DNA of 25,218 bases from Acidobacteriota bacterium (lineage in GTDB: Bacteria > Acidobacteriota > Terriglobia > UBA7540). Below the pieces are notes generated by a model. It was not told the DNA's origin. It was given only the letters and a program-made list of their open reading frames with translations, and made no database searches. Each line of letters starts with the position of its first letter. The stretch's first letter is position 1. Shown here one piece after another: positions 16,578 through 23,655 of this stretch. Made by a program: the position numbers and the translations under genes. Where the stretch lies: NCBI GenBank assembly GCA_021789565.1, contig JAJYJL010000009.1, positions 1-25,218 on the forward strand, read 5' to 3'.

Positions 16578-16606
16578 ACTTTAAGACTCCCTTAATGTAA
16601 ACACAA
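16578..16606 (-). promoter_or_regulatory. Candidate promoter of the coiled-coil gene
   Basis: Reading leftward, TTGTGT (complement of 16601-16606) and TAAAGT (complement of 16578-16583) are 17 bp apart. The hexamers are weak (about 4 of 6 for the -10), but the -35 abuts the inverted repeat at 16605-16624, as expected for a regulated promoter. Confidence 0.3.
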
Positions 16607-16624
16607 CTGTACCAAAGTACAGTT
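16605..16624. promoter_or_regulatory. Perfect inverted repeat resembling a LexA (SOS) box
   Basis: The arms AACTGTAC (16605-16612) and GTACAGTT (16617-16624) are exact reverse complements around CAAA. The layout CTGT-N8-ACAG equals the gammaproteobacterial LexA box core. It overlaps the predicted -35 of the coiled-coil gene. That it is an operator is likely from symmetry and position; that the protein is LexA is inference. Confidence 0.45.
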
Positions 16625-16778
16625 TTCGGACAGGTCATTGCCGGAGGCCCTGCCATCAGACTGGCAAAGGATACCCACTCAATGCCTTTTGCAAAGCATC
16701 GGTTTACACAAGTAGCCTATTTTGAAATCGTCCAGCCGTTGTCTCAGCGGGTGCCTTTACAGTCTTGGCGATCCGGCC

Positions 16779-16800
16779 AATAAAAGCCCCGAGGAGGGGC
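16779..16800 (-). terminator. Intrinsic terminator of the mutase/beta-CASP operon
   Basis: On the minus strand GCCCC-TCCTC-GGGGC is followed directly by TTTTATT. The stem is 16786-16790 with 16796-16800, and the U-tract is the complement of 16779-16785. It begins 28 bp after the stop of the beta-CASP nuclease gene, which is typical for rho-independent termination. Confidence 0.65.
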
Positions 16801-16827
16801 AGGAAGGAGGTAAAGTAGGCGGGCCTG

Positions 16828-18225
16828 TCACTCTGTCCCCAACGAAACTTTTTCAAGGTAAGACGGGACCTCCGCCGCCCATCCCAGACTTTCCGCGATC
16901 TTCTCCTGAAGTGCCGTGGCAGCATGGAGTTCGCCGTGAGTCAGGAACGCTTTTCGGGGTGGCGAAGGAAACTTTCCAAGCCAGCCCATGATCTCGCGAT
17001 AGTCGGCGTGGGCGCTCAAGTTCTCAATGGTTTCAACATGCGCGCGAACCTGGACCTCCTGGCCGTGCATCTTGATGCTTTCCGCGCCCGACTGGATGGC
17101 ATGGCCTCGGGTTCCCGGCGCTTGAAAACCCACAAAGAGAACCGTGTTGCGATGGTCGGGCAGGCATCTGGCCAGGTGGTGAAGCACACGGCCGCCGGTG
17201 GCCATTCCACTCGCTGAAATGATGATGATGGGGTAACGGCACTCATTCAAAGCCTTGGACGCTTCCACTGAACGGTCAAAATGGACGTTCGGCTGAGCAA
17301 ACAGACGGTGTCCGCCAGCCTCAAACTCGTCCGTTTGCAGGTTGTGGTCTTCATGGTGTTCACGGTAGATGTCTGTGGCGTCAATGGCCATGGGGCTGTC
17401 CACGTGAATCGGCAGATCGTGCATCTGGTTCCGGCCGATCATCTGGCGGAAGAGATAGAGCAACTCCTGAGTGCGGCCTATGGCAAACGATGGAATGATG
17501 ACGGAGCCGCCCCGCTCTGCGGTCCTTTCAACAATTTGCGCAAGGCGCGCCTGGAAGTCGTCGGTGGGATGAAGCCGGTCTCCGTAGGTGGATTCACATA
17601 CCAGGTAATCCACCGCACCCGGAACAGCAGGTTCCCGGATGATCAACTGCGGGAACCGGCCAATATCTCCGGAAAAAAGGACCTTGGCCGCCTTCCCTCC
17701 CTCCGTCACGGTTACTTCAACCATGCGCGCGCCCAGGATATGCCCTGCACGGATAAATCGCAGCCTGAAATGGGTTGAAAGTTCAAGAGGCTTTGACTCA
17801 TCGACCGCACGAAACAGCTCCAGCGCCTTGGCGGCTTCATCGCGGGTGTAAAGCGGAAGGGCGGGCTTGTGTTTGCTGAAACCTTTCTTGTTGGCATAAA
17901 AGGCATCTTCTTCCTGCAGATGGCCGGAATCCATCAGAGTGAGGTTGGAAAGGTCCACCGTCGCCGACGAGGCCCATACCTGTCCCTGAAATCCCTCCTT
18001 CACCAGCCGCGGCAAGTAGCCCGTATGGTCGAGGTGGGCGTGGGTTAGGACCACCCAACGGATGCTGGACGGGTCCACGGGAAAGGGACTCCAGTTTCGC
18101 AACCGCAGCTCCGCATGACCCTGAAAAAGCCCGCAATCGATCATCAGTCGCTCGCCGCCTGCTTCCAGCAGGTATTTGGAACCGGTTACGGTCTGCGTTG
18201 CTCCGAGAAACGTTAAACTGGCCAT
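16828..18225 (-). CDS. Beta-CASP metallo-beta-lactamase RNase (CPSF/TTHA0252-like)
   Basis: A 465-residue cytoplasmic protein containing the MBL and beta-CASP domains in normal order. Zinc ligands are visible: HAHLDH (62-67), H162 (AGHILGA), SGDIG with D187, LSAHAD (403-408) with H406, and LTHGE (428-432) with H430. The ESTYGDRLH motif (211-219) and the IIPSFAIGRTQELLYL (243-258) and SASGMATGGRVLHHL (337-351) segments place it in the bacterial CPSF-like RNA endo/exonuclease group. It probably processes or degrades RNA. ATG 18225 shares its A with the TAA stop of the upstream mutase gene (TAATG), implying translational coupling in one operon. Why a nuclease is coupled to an acyl-CoA mutase is not obvious. 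Residue conservation is complete as far as can be seen. Confidence 0.92.
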   Translation of the reverse strand: MASLTFLGATQTVTGSKYLLEAGGERLMIDCGLFQGHAELRLRNWSPFPVDPSSIRWVVLTHAHLDHTGYLPRLVKEGFQGQVWASSATVDLSNLTLMDSGHLQEEDAFYANKKGFSKHKPALPLYTRDEAAKALELFRAVDESKPLELSTHFRLRFIRAGHILGARMVEVTVTEGGKAAKVLFSGDIGRFPQLIIREPAVPGAVDYLVCESTYGDRLHPTDDFQARLAQIVERTAERGGSVIIPSFAIGRTQELLYLFRQMIGRNQMHDLPIHVDSPMAIDATDIYREHHEDHNLQTDEFEAGGHRLFAQPNVHFDRSVEASKALNECRYPIIIISASGMATGGRVLHHLARCLPDHRNTVLFVGFQAPGTRGHAIQSGAESIKMHGQEVQVRAHVETIENLSAHADYREIMGWLGKFPSPPRKAFLTHGELHAATALQEKIAESLGWAAEVPSYLEKVSLGTE

Positions 18226-19838
18226 TAGATAACCACCGCTTCCTGGTAATGGCCGAAGACGCCGGCCAGTACGCCCGAGATTTCACCCACCGTCGAGTAG
18301 GCTTTCACTGCCTCAAGAATCACCGGCATCAGGTTGCGCTCGCTTCGGGCCGCAGTTTCCACCGCCCGCAGCGCGGCCTCAACCCTGTCCGCATCGCGGC
18401 GCGCGCGCAACTTCCGCAATCGCTCAACCTGTTGCCGTTCGATTTCCGGATCGATTCGCAGGATCGGGACCTCCTGCCGGGGCCCTTCCTGATATCGGTT
18501 GACACCGACAATCACCCGGGAGCCGTCTTCTATTCCGGCCTGGTATTCAAAGGCGGCCTGCTGAATTTCCCGCTGGACGAAGCCTTTCTCGATTGCCGCC
18601 AGCATTCCGCCCAGGCCATCGATCTTCTCCAGATATCCTTCGGCCGTCTGCTGAAGTTCATTGGTCAGTTTCTCGATTGTGTAGGAGCCGGCAACCGGGT
18701 CAACCGTATTCGTGACTCCGCTTTCGTAGGCGATCATCTGCTGGGTGCGCAGCGCCAGCAGGGCCGAGGTTTCCGTGGGCAGCGCCAACGCCTCGTCACG
18801 CGAGTTCGAATGGAGCGATTGGGTCCCGCCCAGCACGGCCGAGAGCGTCTGCAAGGCCACGCGAACGATGTTGGTGTCCGGCTGCTGCGCGGTGAGGGTT
18901 GAACCGGCCGTCTGGGTGTGAAAGCGGAAAGCCCACGAGCGAGGGTTCTTCGCTTTAAAGCGCTCGCGCATGACATGCGCCCACATGCGGCGCGCCGCCC
19001 GGAACTTGGCGATCTCTTCCAGAAAATTATTGTGGGCATTCAGGAAAAACGAGACCCGAGGCGCCACTTCATCCACATCGAGGCCACGATCAATCGCCGC
19101 CGACAGGTACGCGATGCCGTTGGCAAGGGTAAAGCCGATCTCCTGCGCCGCGGTTGCCCCGGCCTCGCGAATGTGATACCCGCTCACCGAAATCGTGTTC
19201 CACTCGGGTGCGTGCTCCCGGCAGTAGGCGAAGATGTCCGTCACCAGGCGCATCGCCGGCCGGGGGGGATAGATGTAGGTGCCGCGCGCGATGTATTCTT
19301 TCAAAATGTCGTTCTGCACGGTGCCGGAAAGCCGCTTGAAGTCCGCGCCCTGCTTCTCTGCCGCGACAAAATATAGCGCCAGCAGGATGGGAGCTGTGGC
19401 ATTGATGGTCATGGAAGTGGAAACCCGCTCGAGCGGAATCCCCTCAAACAGCGCCTCCATGTCTTCAAGAGAGTTTATCGCCACACCGACGCGGCCGACC
19501 TCACCCTGCGCCAGCGGATGGTCTGAATCAAGCCCGATCTGGGTCGGGAGATCAAACGCCACCGAAAGCCCGGTGGTCCCTTTCGATAGCAAATAGCGGT
19601 AACGCTGGTTTGATTCACGGGCCGAGCCGAAGCCTGCGTACTGGCGCATGGTCCAGAGACGGCTGCGATACTGGCCCGGATGGATGCCGCGGGTGTATGG
19701 GTACTGGCCGGGAAGCCCAAGTTCCTGCGCAGGGTCCCACCCTGCCAGATCTTCCGGGCGGTGGAAGTACCGGCGAGGCGGGCTGGCAGTGTGGGGGGCC
19801 GGGCCCGGTGTTTTTCTGCTGTCGCGGGAATCGCTCAT
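18225..19838 (-). CDS. Methylmalonyl-CoA mutase family, large (substrate-binding) subunit
   Basis: A 537-residue TIM-barrel subunit of the adenosylcobalamin-dependent acyl-CoA mutases. It has no C-terminal B12-binding domain, so it needs a separate small subunit, not seen here. Landmarks are [26 protein letters not shown] (46-71), [19 protein letters not shown] (90-108), [20 protein letters not shown] (173-192), [20 protein letters not shown] (217-236), [19 protein letters not shown] and [15 protein letters not shown]. By hand alignment Y67 and R185 match Tyr89 and Arg207 of P. shermanii mutase, and Y221-H222 match Tyr243-His244. Isobutyryl-CoA mutase has Phe, and 2-hydroxyisobutyryl-CoA mutase Ile, at the Tyr89 position. 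A carboxylated substrate such as methylmalonyl-CoA is therefore favoured. No Shine-Dalgarno is evident at ATG 19838. Confidence 0.92.
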   Translation of the reverse strand: MSDSRDSRKTPGPAPHTASPPRRYFHRPEDLAGWDPAQELGLPGQYPYTRGIHPGQYRSRLWTMRQYAGFGSARESNQRYRYLLSKGTTGLSVAFDLPTQIGLDSDHPLAQGEVGRVGVAINSLEDMEALFEGIPLERVSTSMTINATAPILLALYFVAAEKQGADFKRLSGTVQNDILKEYIARGTYIYPPRPAMRLVTDIFAYCREHAPEWNTISVSGYHIREAGATAAQEIGFTLANGIAYLSAAIDRGLDVDEVAPRVSFFLNAHNNFLEEIAKFRAARRMWAHVMRERFKAKNPRSWAFRFHTQTAGSTLTAQQPDTNIVRVALQTLSAVLGGTQSLHSNSRDEALALPTETSALLALRTQQMIAYESGVTNTVDPVAGSYTIEKLTNELQQTAEGYLEKIDGLGGMLAAIEKGFVQREIQQAAFEYQAGIEDGSRVIVGVNRYQEGPRQEVPILRIDPEIERQQVERLRKLRARRDADRVEAALRAVETAARSERNLMPVILEAVKAYSTVGEISGVLAGVFGHYQEAVVI

Positions 19839-19904
19839 TGGGATGAATGAGAACTATAAACGCCTGCCAGCATCGGACGGAACAGGCACGCCGGCGTGCA
19901 GGTA

Positions 19905-20153
19905 TCATCGCACGCTTCTGGCCTTCACAAAAGAGTAGAGGCAGAAAATCAGCAGCAGGACGGTGAAGCAGGCCACCATGCTGAAGCTCCAGATCCCCTG
20001 GCTGGGAAGCTTCTGATAGTCCTGCCACAATTTCATCGAAACCGAAAGGCCGGCCATAGTGAGAAAAAGAAACAGGACAGCAACCAGCAGATGAAACACC
20101 TGCCGTGCCCGGCAGAACAGGCGCCGCGTGTACGACATCGAGTTGACTGGCAT
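19905..20153 (-). CDS. Small two-TM membrane protein, first gene of the mutase operon
   Basis: An 82-residue hydrophobic protein with a basic N-terminus (YTRRLFCRAR), a transmembrane helix at about 20-40, a short polar loop (KLWQDYQKLPSQG) and a second helix at about 54-75, ending KARSVR. The even spread of hydrophobic and basic residues is unlike an antisense artefact. A well-formed promoter ends 43 bp upstream, which supports it as a real gene. ATG 20153 has AAGAGG 11 nt upstream; ATG 20138 is an alternative. It is followed after 66 bp by the mutase gene, so they are probably co-transcribed. No family recognised. Confidence 0.6.
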   Translation of the reverse strand: MPVNSMSYTRRLFCRARQVFHLLVAVLFLFLTMAGLSVSMKLWQDYQKLPSQGIWSFSMVACFTVLLLIFCLYSFVKARSVR

Positions 20154-20195
20154 GGACTTGACGGCCTCTTACAACGGAAAACGTCCGACTTCTCG

Positions 20196-20224
20196 ATGTT
20201 AAAGCCAACCCTTTCCGGCGTCAA
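20196..20224 (-). promoter_or_regulatory. Promoter of the small-TM/mutase/beta-CASP operon
   Basis: Leftward, TTGACG (complement of 20219-20224) and TAACAT (complement of 20196-20201) have a 17-bp spacer. The -35 matches 5 of 6 and the -10 matches 4 of 6 consensus bases. The predicted start of transcription is near 20189, giving a leader of about 36 nt. It is back-to-back with the rightward promoter at 20247-20276. Confidence 0.5.
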
Positions 20225-20246
20225 CGTTCTCTCACAATTCCTAGTC

Positions 20247-20276
20247 TTGACACTGCCTCAAGGCGAACCATAGAAT
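20247..20276 (+). promoter_or_regulatory. Strong sigma-70 promoter of the 99-residue hypothetical gene
   Basis: A perfect TTGACA (20247-20252) and TAGAAT (20271-20276, 5 of 6) are separated by 18 bp. Transcription should start near 20283, about 34 nt before the TTG start codon. Only 22 bp separate its -35 from that of the divergent promoter. Confidence 0.65.
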
Positions 20277-20316
20277 GCAAAGAGGATCATCAATTGAAGC
20301 GTGAAAGGTATCATTT

Positions 20317-20616
20317 TTGCAGCTTGACGACAATTTCAAACACTTGATCAAGGAACTTGGTCAGGCGATCAACGAATCCTTAGCGGATTCCGACAACATA
20401 TCAGAGGTGATGGGCCGCATTCGGGCCGCGGGTTACGACCTTTTTCTGGTTTTGGAAGTCACCATTGGGTTCAATAAACACGGGCAAAACGGCACGATCC
20501 ATCACCAGGACCTCTCGGTGGAAACTCACGCGCAAGGGCCGGAATTCCTTCTGACCACCGAGGACACAAAGTTCCTCCGGTCCCTCAAGATCGTGGTGGA
20601 AAAAACCAACGATTAG
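20317..20616 (+). CDS. Small hypothetical cytoplasmic protein
   Basis: A 99-residue protein starting at TTG 20317, with GAAAGG about 8 nt upstream. No other start is available before residue 32, and the strong promoter 41 bp upstream supports expression. The N-terminal half is amphipathic helix (FKHLIKELGQAINESLADSDNISEVMGRIRAAGYDLFLVLEVTIGF). The C-terminal half looks like a short beta segment plus helix, ending TTEDTKFLRSLKIVVEKTND. There are no Cys residues, transmembrane helices or catalytic motifs. It resembles small conserved acidobacterial proteins of unknown function, but I cannot name a family. Confidence 0.65.
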   Translation: MQLDDNFKHLIKELGQAINESLADSDNISEVMGRIRAAGYDLFLVLEVTIGFNKHGQNGTIHHQDLSVETHAQGPEFLLTTEDTKFLRSLKIVVEKTND

Positions 20617-20700
20617 GCCCATTCGCCCTTTGCCAGCGCGCAACCGAACACCAATCCAAACCGCCGGCTGCCCAGGCGCTGAACCTGCAGCCTGGCGCGC

Positions 20701-20730
20701 TTGACAACCTTCGCGACTGGCGCATACGAT
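20701..20730 (+). promoter_or_regulatory. Consensus promoter predicting a leaderless amrB mRNA
   Basis: TTGACA (20701-20706, perfect) and TACGAT (20725-20730, 4 of 6) are 18 bp apart. Standard spacing puts +1 at 20737, exactly the A of the ATG. No Shine-Dalgarno is present. An inverted repeat, CCAGGC (20672-20677) with GCCTGG (20690-20695), ends 5 bp before the -35. Confidence 0.5.
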
Positions 20731-20736
20731 TTGCTT

Positions 20737-21564
20737 ATGGAACCCACATCAGTGCGTTCCCCTGCAGTGGCCGGGCGCTTCTATCCTGACAAACGTGAAG
20801 ACCTTCTGCGCGAAGTTGACCGATACCTGCAGCCCGAGTCTCTGGATGAAAGAACCATTGACTCTGCCATTGGCTGTGTGGTGCCGCACGCCGGGTATAT
20901 GTATTCCGGGCATGTCGCCGGGGCCGTTTACCGCCTGCTTCCGGCGCATTCGCGCTACGTGATTCTGGGCCCCAACCACTGGGCCCGAGGGTCGCCGCTG
21001 GCGATAATGTCTGCGGGGAACTGGCTCACTCCGCTCGGCCAGGTCCCGCTGGACACCGAACTCGCCCGAAACATCATGGAAAAGTGTCCCCTTCTGGCCG
21101 AGGACGCCCAGGCACACGCAGGTGAGCACTCCCTGGAAGTTCAGGTTCCCTTCCTGCAGCGCCTGTCCAGCACGCTCAAGATTGTTCCCATCGCCATTGC
21201 CACGGCCGATGATGCATCTCTTGAACTTCTGGGCCAGGCCATTGCGGATGCCATCCGGGGGTCTCAGGAACCTGTGCTCATTGTCGCTTCAAGTGATATG
21301 AACCACTATGAGCCGGACCTCATCACCCGTGAAAAGGACGTCAAAGCCATCGAGAAAATTCTTCAGCTTGATCCTGCAGGGCTTCTTCAGGTGATTCGGG
21401 ACGAGGACATCTCAATGTGTGGGTATGCGCCGACGGTCTCCATGCTGAGCGCGGCAAAGAAACTGGGAGCCCGCGAAGCACGACTGGTCAGGCATGCGAC
21501 CTCCGCAGATACTTGCGGTGACACCGATTCAGTGGTCGGTTATGCGGGAATTATCGTGCTTTAG
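20737..21564 (+). CDS. amrB: MEMO1 family protein (AmmeMemoRadiSam system protein B)
   Basis: A 275-residue protein of the Memo family. Landmarks are VRSPAVAGRFYP at the N-terminus, VVPHAGYMYSGHVAGAVYR (49-66), VILGPNHWARG (75-85), AGEHSLEVQVPFLQ, VASSDMNHYEP and DTCGDTDSVVGYAGIIVL at the C-terminus. H51, H81 and C260 match the putative metal-binding triad of human MEMO1. In bacteria and archaea it often occurs with AMMECR1 and a radical SAM enzyme (AmrA/AmrS). Neither is adjacent here, so its partners are elsewhere or absent. ATG 20737 was chosen over the longer frame because the N-terminus matches the family and a promoter occupies the upstream extension. Function is poorly known; a redox or metal-linked role is proposed for the family. 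Confidence 0.92.
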   Translation: MEPTSVRSPAVAGRFYPDKREDLLREVDRYLQPESLDERTIDSAIGCVVPHAGYMYSGHVAGAVYRLLPAHSRYVILGPNHWARGSPLAIMSAGNWLTPLGQVPLDTELARNIMEKCPLLAEDAQAHAGEHSLEVQVPFLQRLSSTLKIVPIAIATADDASLELLGQAIADAIRGSQEPVLIVASSDMNHYEPDLITREKDVKAIEKILQLDPAGLLQVIRDEDISMCGYAPTVSMLSAAKKLGAREARLVRHATSADTCGDTDSVVGYAGIIVL

Positions 21565-21609
21565 CCTTGCCTGAAGCCGGACGATGCCATCATTGCGCAA
21601 ACTTCCTGA

Positions 21610-23553
21610 TCAACGGTGCGGGCCATGCTCGCCGCCGCCGCCACCACCGCCGCCTCGCATTCCACCACCCATGCCACCTGGGCTGCCGCCACCCATACCG
21701 CTGTTGAGCGTGCCTCCGCCCATGCCACTGTTGAGCGTGCCTCCACCCATCTGGCCGGAGGTTCGTCCCACGCCCTGGCTCTGGCTATTGCCGAACCCAC
21801 CCGACGAACGTTGAGGCGTGGCGGACCGTTCCATGCGTTGCTGCCTCATTCGGGATTGCCGCTCCATCCTCATCTCCCGGCGAACCTGCTGCCGCTCCAT
21901 TTTCTGCTGCATCTTCATCATTTTTCGTTCCCGGCGGAAGTCCGGCATTCGGGGTTGCAGGATGACGCGAGTCGCCGCCGCACTTCCGGCGGGGCGGGCG
22001 GAGGGAATCAGCGAACTCAAATGGCGCAACGTCCCCGCTTGGGCTCCCAGGTCCGAGATGGGGATTGGGGTCAATGGTTCCCGGTTGTTGCCCGGTTGCA
22101 GACCTGTCCGCGCTCGAAGCAGAACGTCATTATTGATGGCGGGACCGGATCTGTTCACATAGCGGCGTGTCTGCAGATCAAAAACCGCAGGCGCGTGCGG
22201 CTGAACGTTCCAGGAACCCCGAATGGCGCTCTGGGAGAAAACTCTGGTTGGAGCAGCATCACTCGGCCGGGCACGAAGCTGCGGCGAGATCCCCGCTCCG
22301 CCCGTAGTTGCGACCAGCCCGGGGCCGTCAACGGCGGGTCCCGGCAATCTCAGGCTGCGTGTGAGCGGAAGGGTGGGTGAATCAACCGCACGCCCGCTGA
22401 ACGGCTTGACCCTGATGACATCATTGGGAGAAATCACCCGCCCGCCCTGGAACGTATTGCTGCTGACCGCGACCGAGCAGTTCTGGCCGGCCGGGCAATT
22501 GACCGGTGTATTGAAACCTCCGCTGTAATTTCTGGGAGACCAACTGACCCAACCGGGACCCTGGTACCATGTAACCAGCGCCGGGGACCAGGTAGAGAAA
22601 CTGCCAGGCAGCCAGCACCATCCAGTGCTTGCCGGGTAGATCCAACTGCCGTAATGGAAAGGCAGCCAGCCCCAGGGCATGGCGGAAATCCACGTGTAGC
22701 CCATGCCGGGATACCAGGACCATCGCCCGATCGAATAGGGGGTCCAGTCGGCTCCCATCATCGGCGACCAGCAACTTCCGACGCCAGGTAAATCGTTCCA
22801 GGCTCCGAAGTAGGAAAGATCGCTCCAGCCATAAAGGGAGCTGTCTGCAGACAGGCCGCCCTGTGCCGGACCGGTTTTGTTCAAGGCAACCGCTGTCGTC
22901 TGCTGCCGCTTGTCGACCCAGCGGTCCCAGGCGTCTTCCGTAATGCCGTTGGTAATCTGGGAAGGATTGGCGCCACCCGCCGCCAGTTCAAGGACCTGAT
23001 TGCTGGCTACGCTCTCGTTCCCGTAAGGGCTCTGGACCGCAACCGCTCCTTTAAAAACCTCCAGCCGTTCGCTCCCCTGATCAAGATCGAGTCGAAACAT
23101 CGACTTGGACGAGGCGTCAAAGTTTGAACCGGCGGCGGCCACATTGTAGACATCCCCCTTTTCCGGCAAGAAGGTAAATGTGGCGTAACCCTGCGCGAGG
23201 GTCAGGTGGTTAATCTTGCCGCCTTCGGGCGCCAGCGCCAGGGTGGGAAAATCGAGTTCACTCGACTGGCCCAGGCGTACTGTGGACCCATTCTCAAATT
23301 CGACTTCTGCAAAGCTGTTGGCATCCGTCGCAATCTTAAAGCCCTGTTGGATGGGCGTATTGACAAAGGCCTTGGCCCACTGATCGGCATCGGGACGGTA
23401 CATCCTGACCGTACCTTCCACAAAGCTAAGTCGAACAATGCGGACTTGCGAATCAGACTGGGCTGTGCCGGAAGCAGGAATCAGAGAACTGATGAGTGCG
23501 GCAGCTAACAGAACGAACAGCCAGTAACCCCTGGGCGACCGAATGATCTTCAT
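21610..23553 (-). CDS. Exported FecR-domain protein with Trp-rich middle and Gly-rich tail
   Basis: A 647-residue protein with a signal peptide (1-31, YWLFVLLAAALISSLIPASGTAQ). A FecR-like beta domain spans about 36-195: VEGTVRMYRP, FAEVEFENGSTVRLGQSSELDF, YNVAAAGSNFDASSKSMFRLDL and LEVFKGAVAVQ. A Trp-rich region spans 243-340, with 16 Trp in 98 residues and repeats such as WTPYSIGRWSWYPGMGYTW and YGSWIYP. A disordered Pro-rich linker follows. Next is a Met/Arg/Gln basic helix (about 558-600, KMMKMQQKMERQQ). The end is a Gly-rich tail with a 9-residue tandem repeat. The protein is periplasmic or outer-surface. It is not a classical FecR iron regulator, since it has a cleavable signal and no cytoplasmic anti-sigma part. 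ATG 23553 follows GGAGG at 6-nt spacing. Confidence 0.85.
   Translation of the reverse strand: MKIIRSPRGYWLFVLLAAALISSLIPASGTAQSDSQVRIVRLSFVEGTVRMYRPDADQWAKAFVNTPIQQGFKIATDANSFAEVEFENGSTVRLGQSSELDFPTLALAPEGGKINHLTLAQGYATFTFLPEKGDVYNVAAAGSNFDASSKSMFRLDLDQGSERLEVFKGAVAVQSPYGNESVASNQVLELAAGGANPSQITNGITEDAWDRWVDKRQQTTAVALNKTGPAQGGLSADSSLYGWSDLSYFGAWNDLPGVGSCWSPMMGADWTPYSIGRWSWYPGMGYTWISAMPWGWLPFHYGSWIYPASTGWCWLPGSFSTWSPALVTWYQGPGWVSWSPRNYSGGFNTPVNCPAGQNCSVAVSSNTFQGGRVISPNDVIRVKPFSGRAVDSPTLPLTRSLRLPGPAVDGPGLVATTGGAGISPQLRARPSDAAPTRVFSQSAIRGSWNVQPHAPAVFDLQTRRYVNRSGPAINNDVLLRARTGLQPGNNREPLTPIPISDLGAQAGTLRHLSSLIPSARPAGSAAATRVILQPRMPDFRRERKMMKMQQKMERQQVRREMRMERQSRMRQQRMERSATPQRSSGGFGNSQSQGVGRTSGQMGGGTLNSGMGGGTLNSGMGGGSPGGMGGGMRGGGGGGGGEHGPHR
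21697..21750. repeat. Two tandem 27-bp repeats in the FecR gene tail
   Basis: Units at 21697-21723 and 21724-21750 differ at only a few bases. On the minus strand each encodes MGGGTLNSG plus one residue boundary shift, giving the repeated GGGTLNSGM of the protein's C-terminus. Copy number is likely to vary between strains. Confidence 0.85.
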
Positions 23554-23590
23554 GGTACACCTCCACGGCTGGCTTAAAAAGCCCTGCTAC

Positions 23591-23599
23591 ATCATAACA
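23591..23599 (-). promoter_or_regulatory. Extended -10 promoter of the FecR-domain gene
   Basis: The minus strand reads TGT-TATGAT (complement of 23591-23599), an extended -10 with 5 of 6 consensus bases. No good -35 is present 17 bp upstream, as allowed for extended -10 promoters. Predicted transcription start is near 23584, about 31 nt before the ATG, and the leader contains the GGAGG ribosome site. Confidence 0.4.
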
Positions 23600-23655
23600 C
23601 CAGACATTGAAAGGTTGCGACCAAAATAGAAGAATACTCATGTACAGTTCCGGCC

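Larger units (their letters stand above)
16359..16827. other. Intergenic region: leader, operator candidate and terminator
   Basis: This 469-bp gap lies between the end of the beta-CASP nuclease gene and the start of the coiled-coil gene, both leftward. It holds an intrinsic terminator (16779-16800), an 8+8 bp inverted repeat (16605-16624), a -35/-10 candidate (16578-16606) and a GC-rich leader hairpin (16464-16483). No convincing small gene was found. Confidence 0.6.

Noticed and set aside
21616..22380. Rightward open frame of 254 codons rich in Ala/His/Thr
   Set aside because: Antisense to the Gly/Arg-rich tail of the FecR protein; its composition mirrors that repeat.
23641..23650. Second LexA-like half site, GTACAGTT, upstream of the FecR gene
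   Set aside because: The matching CTGT arm is absent at the required spacing; only a half site exists.
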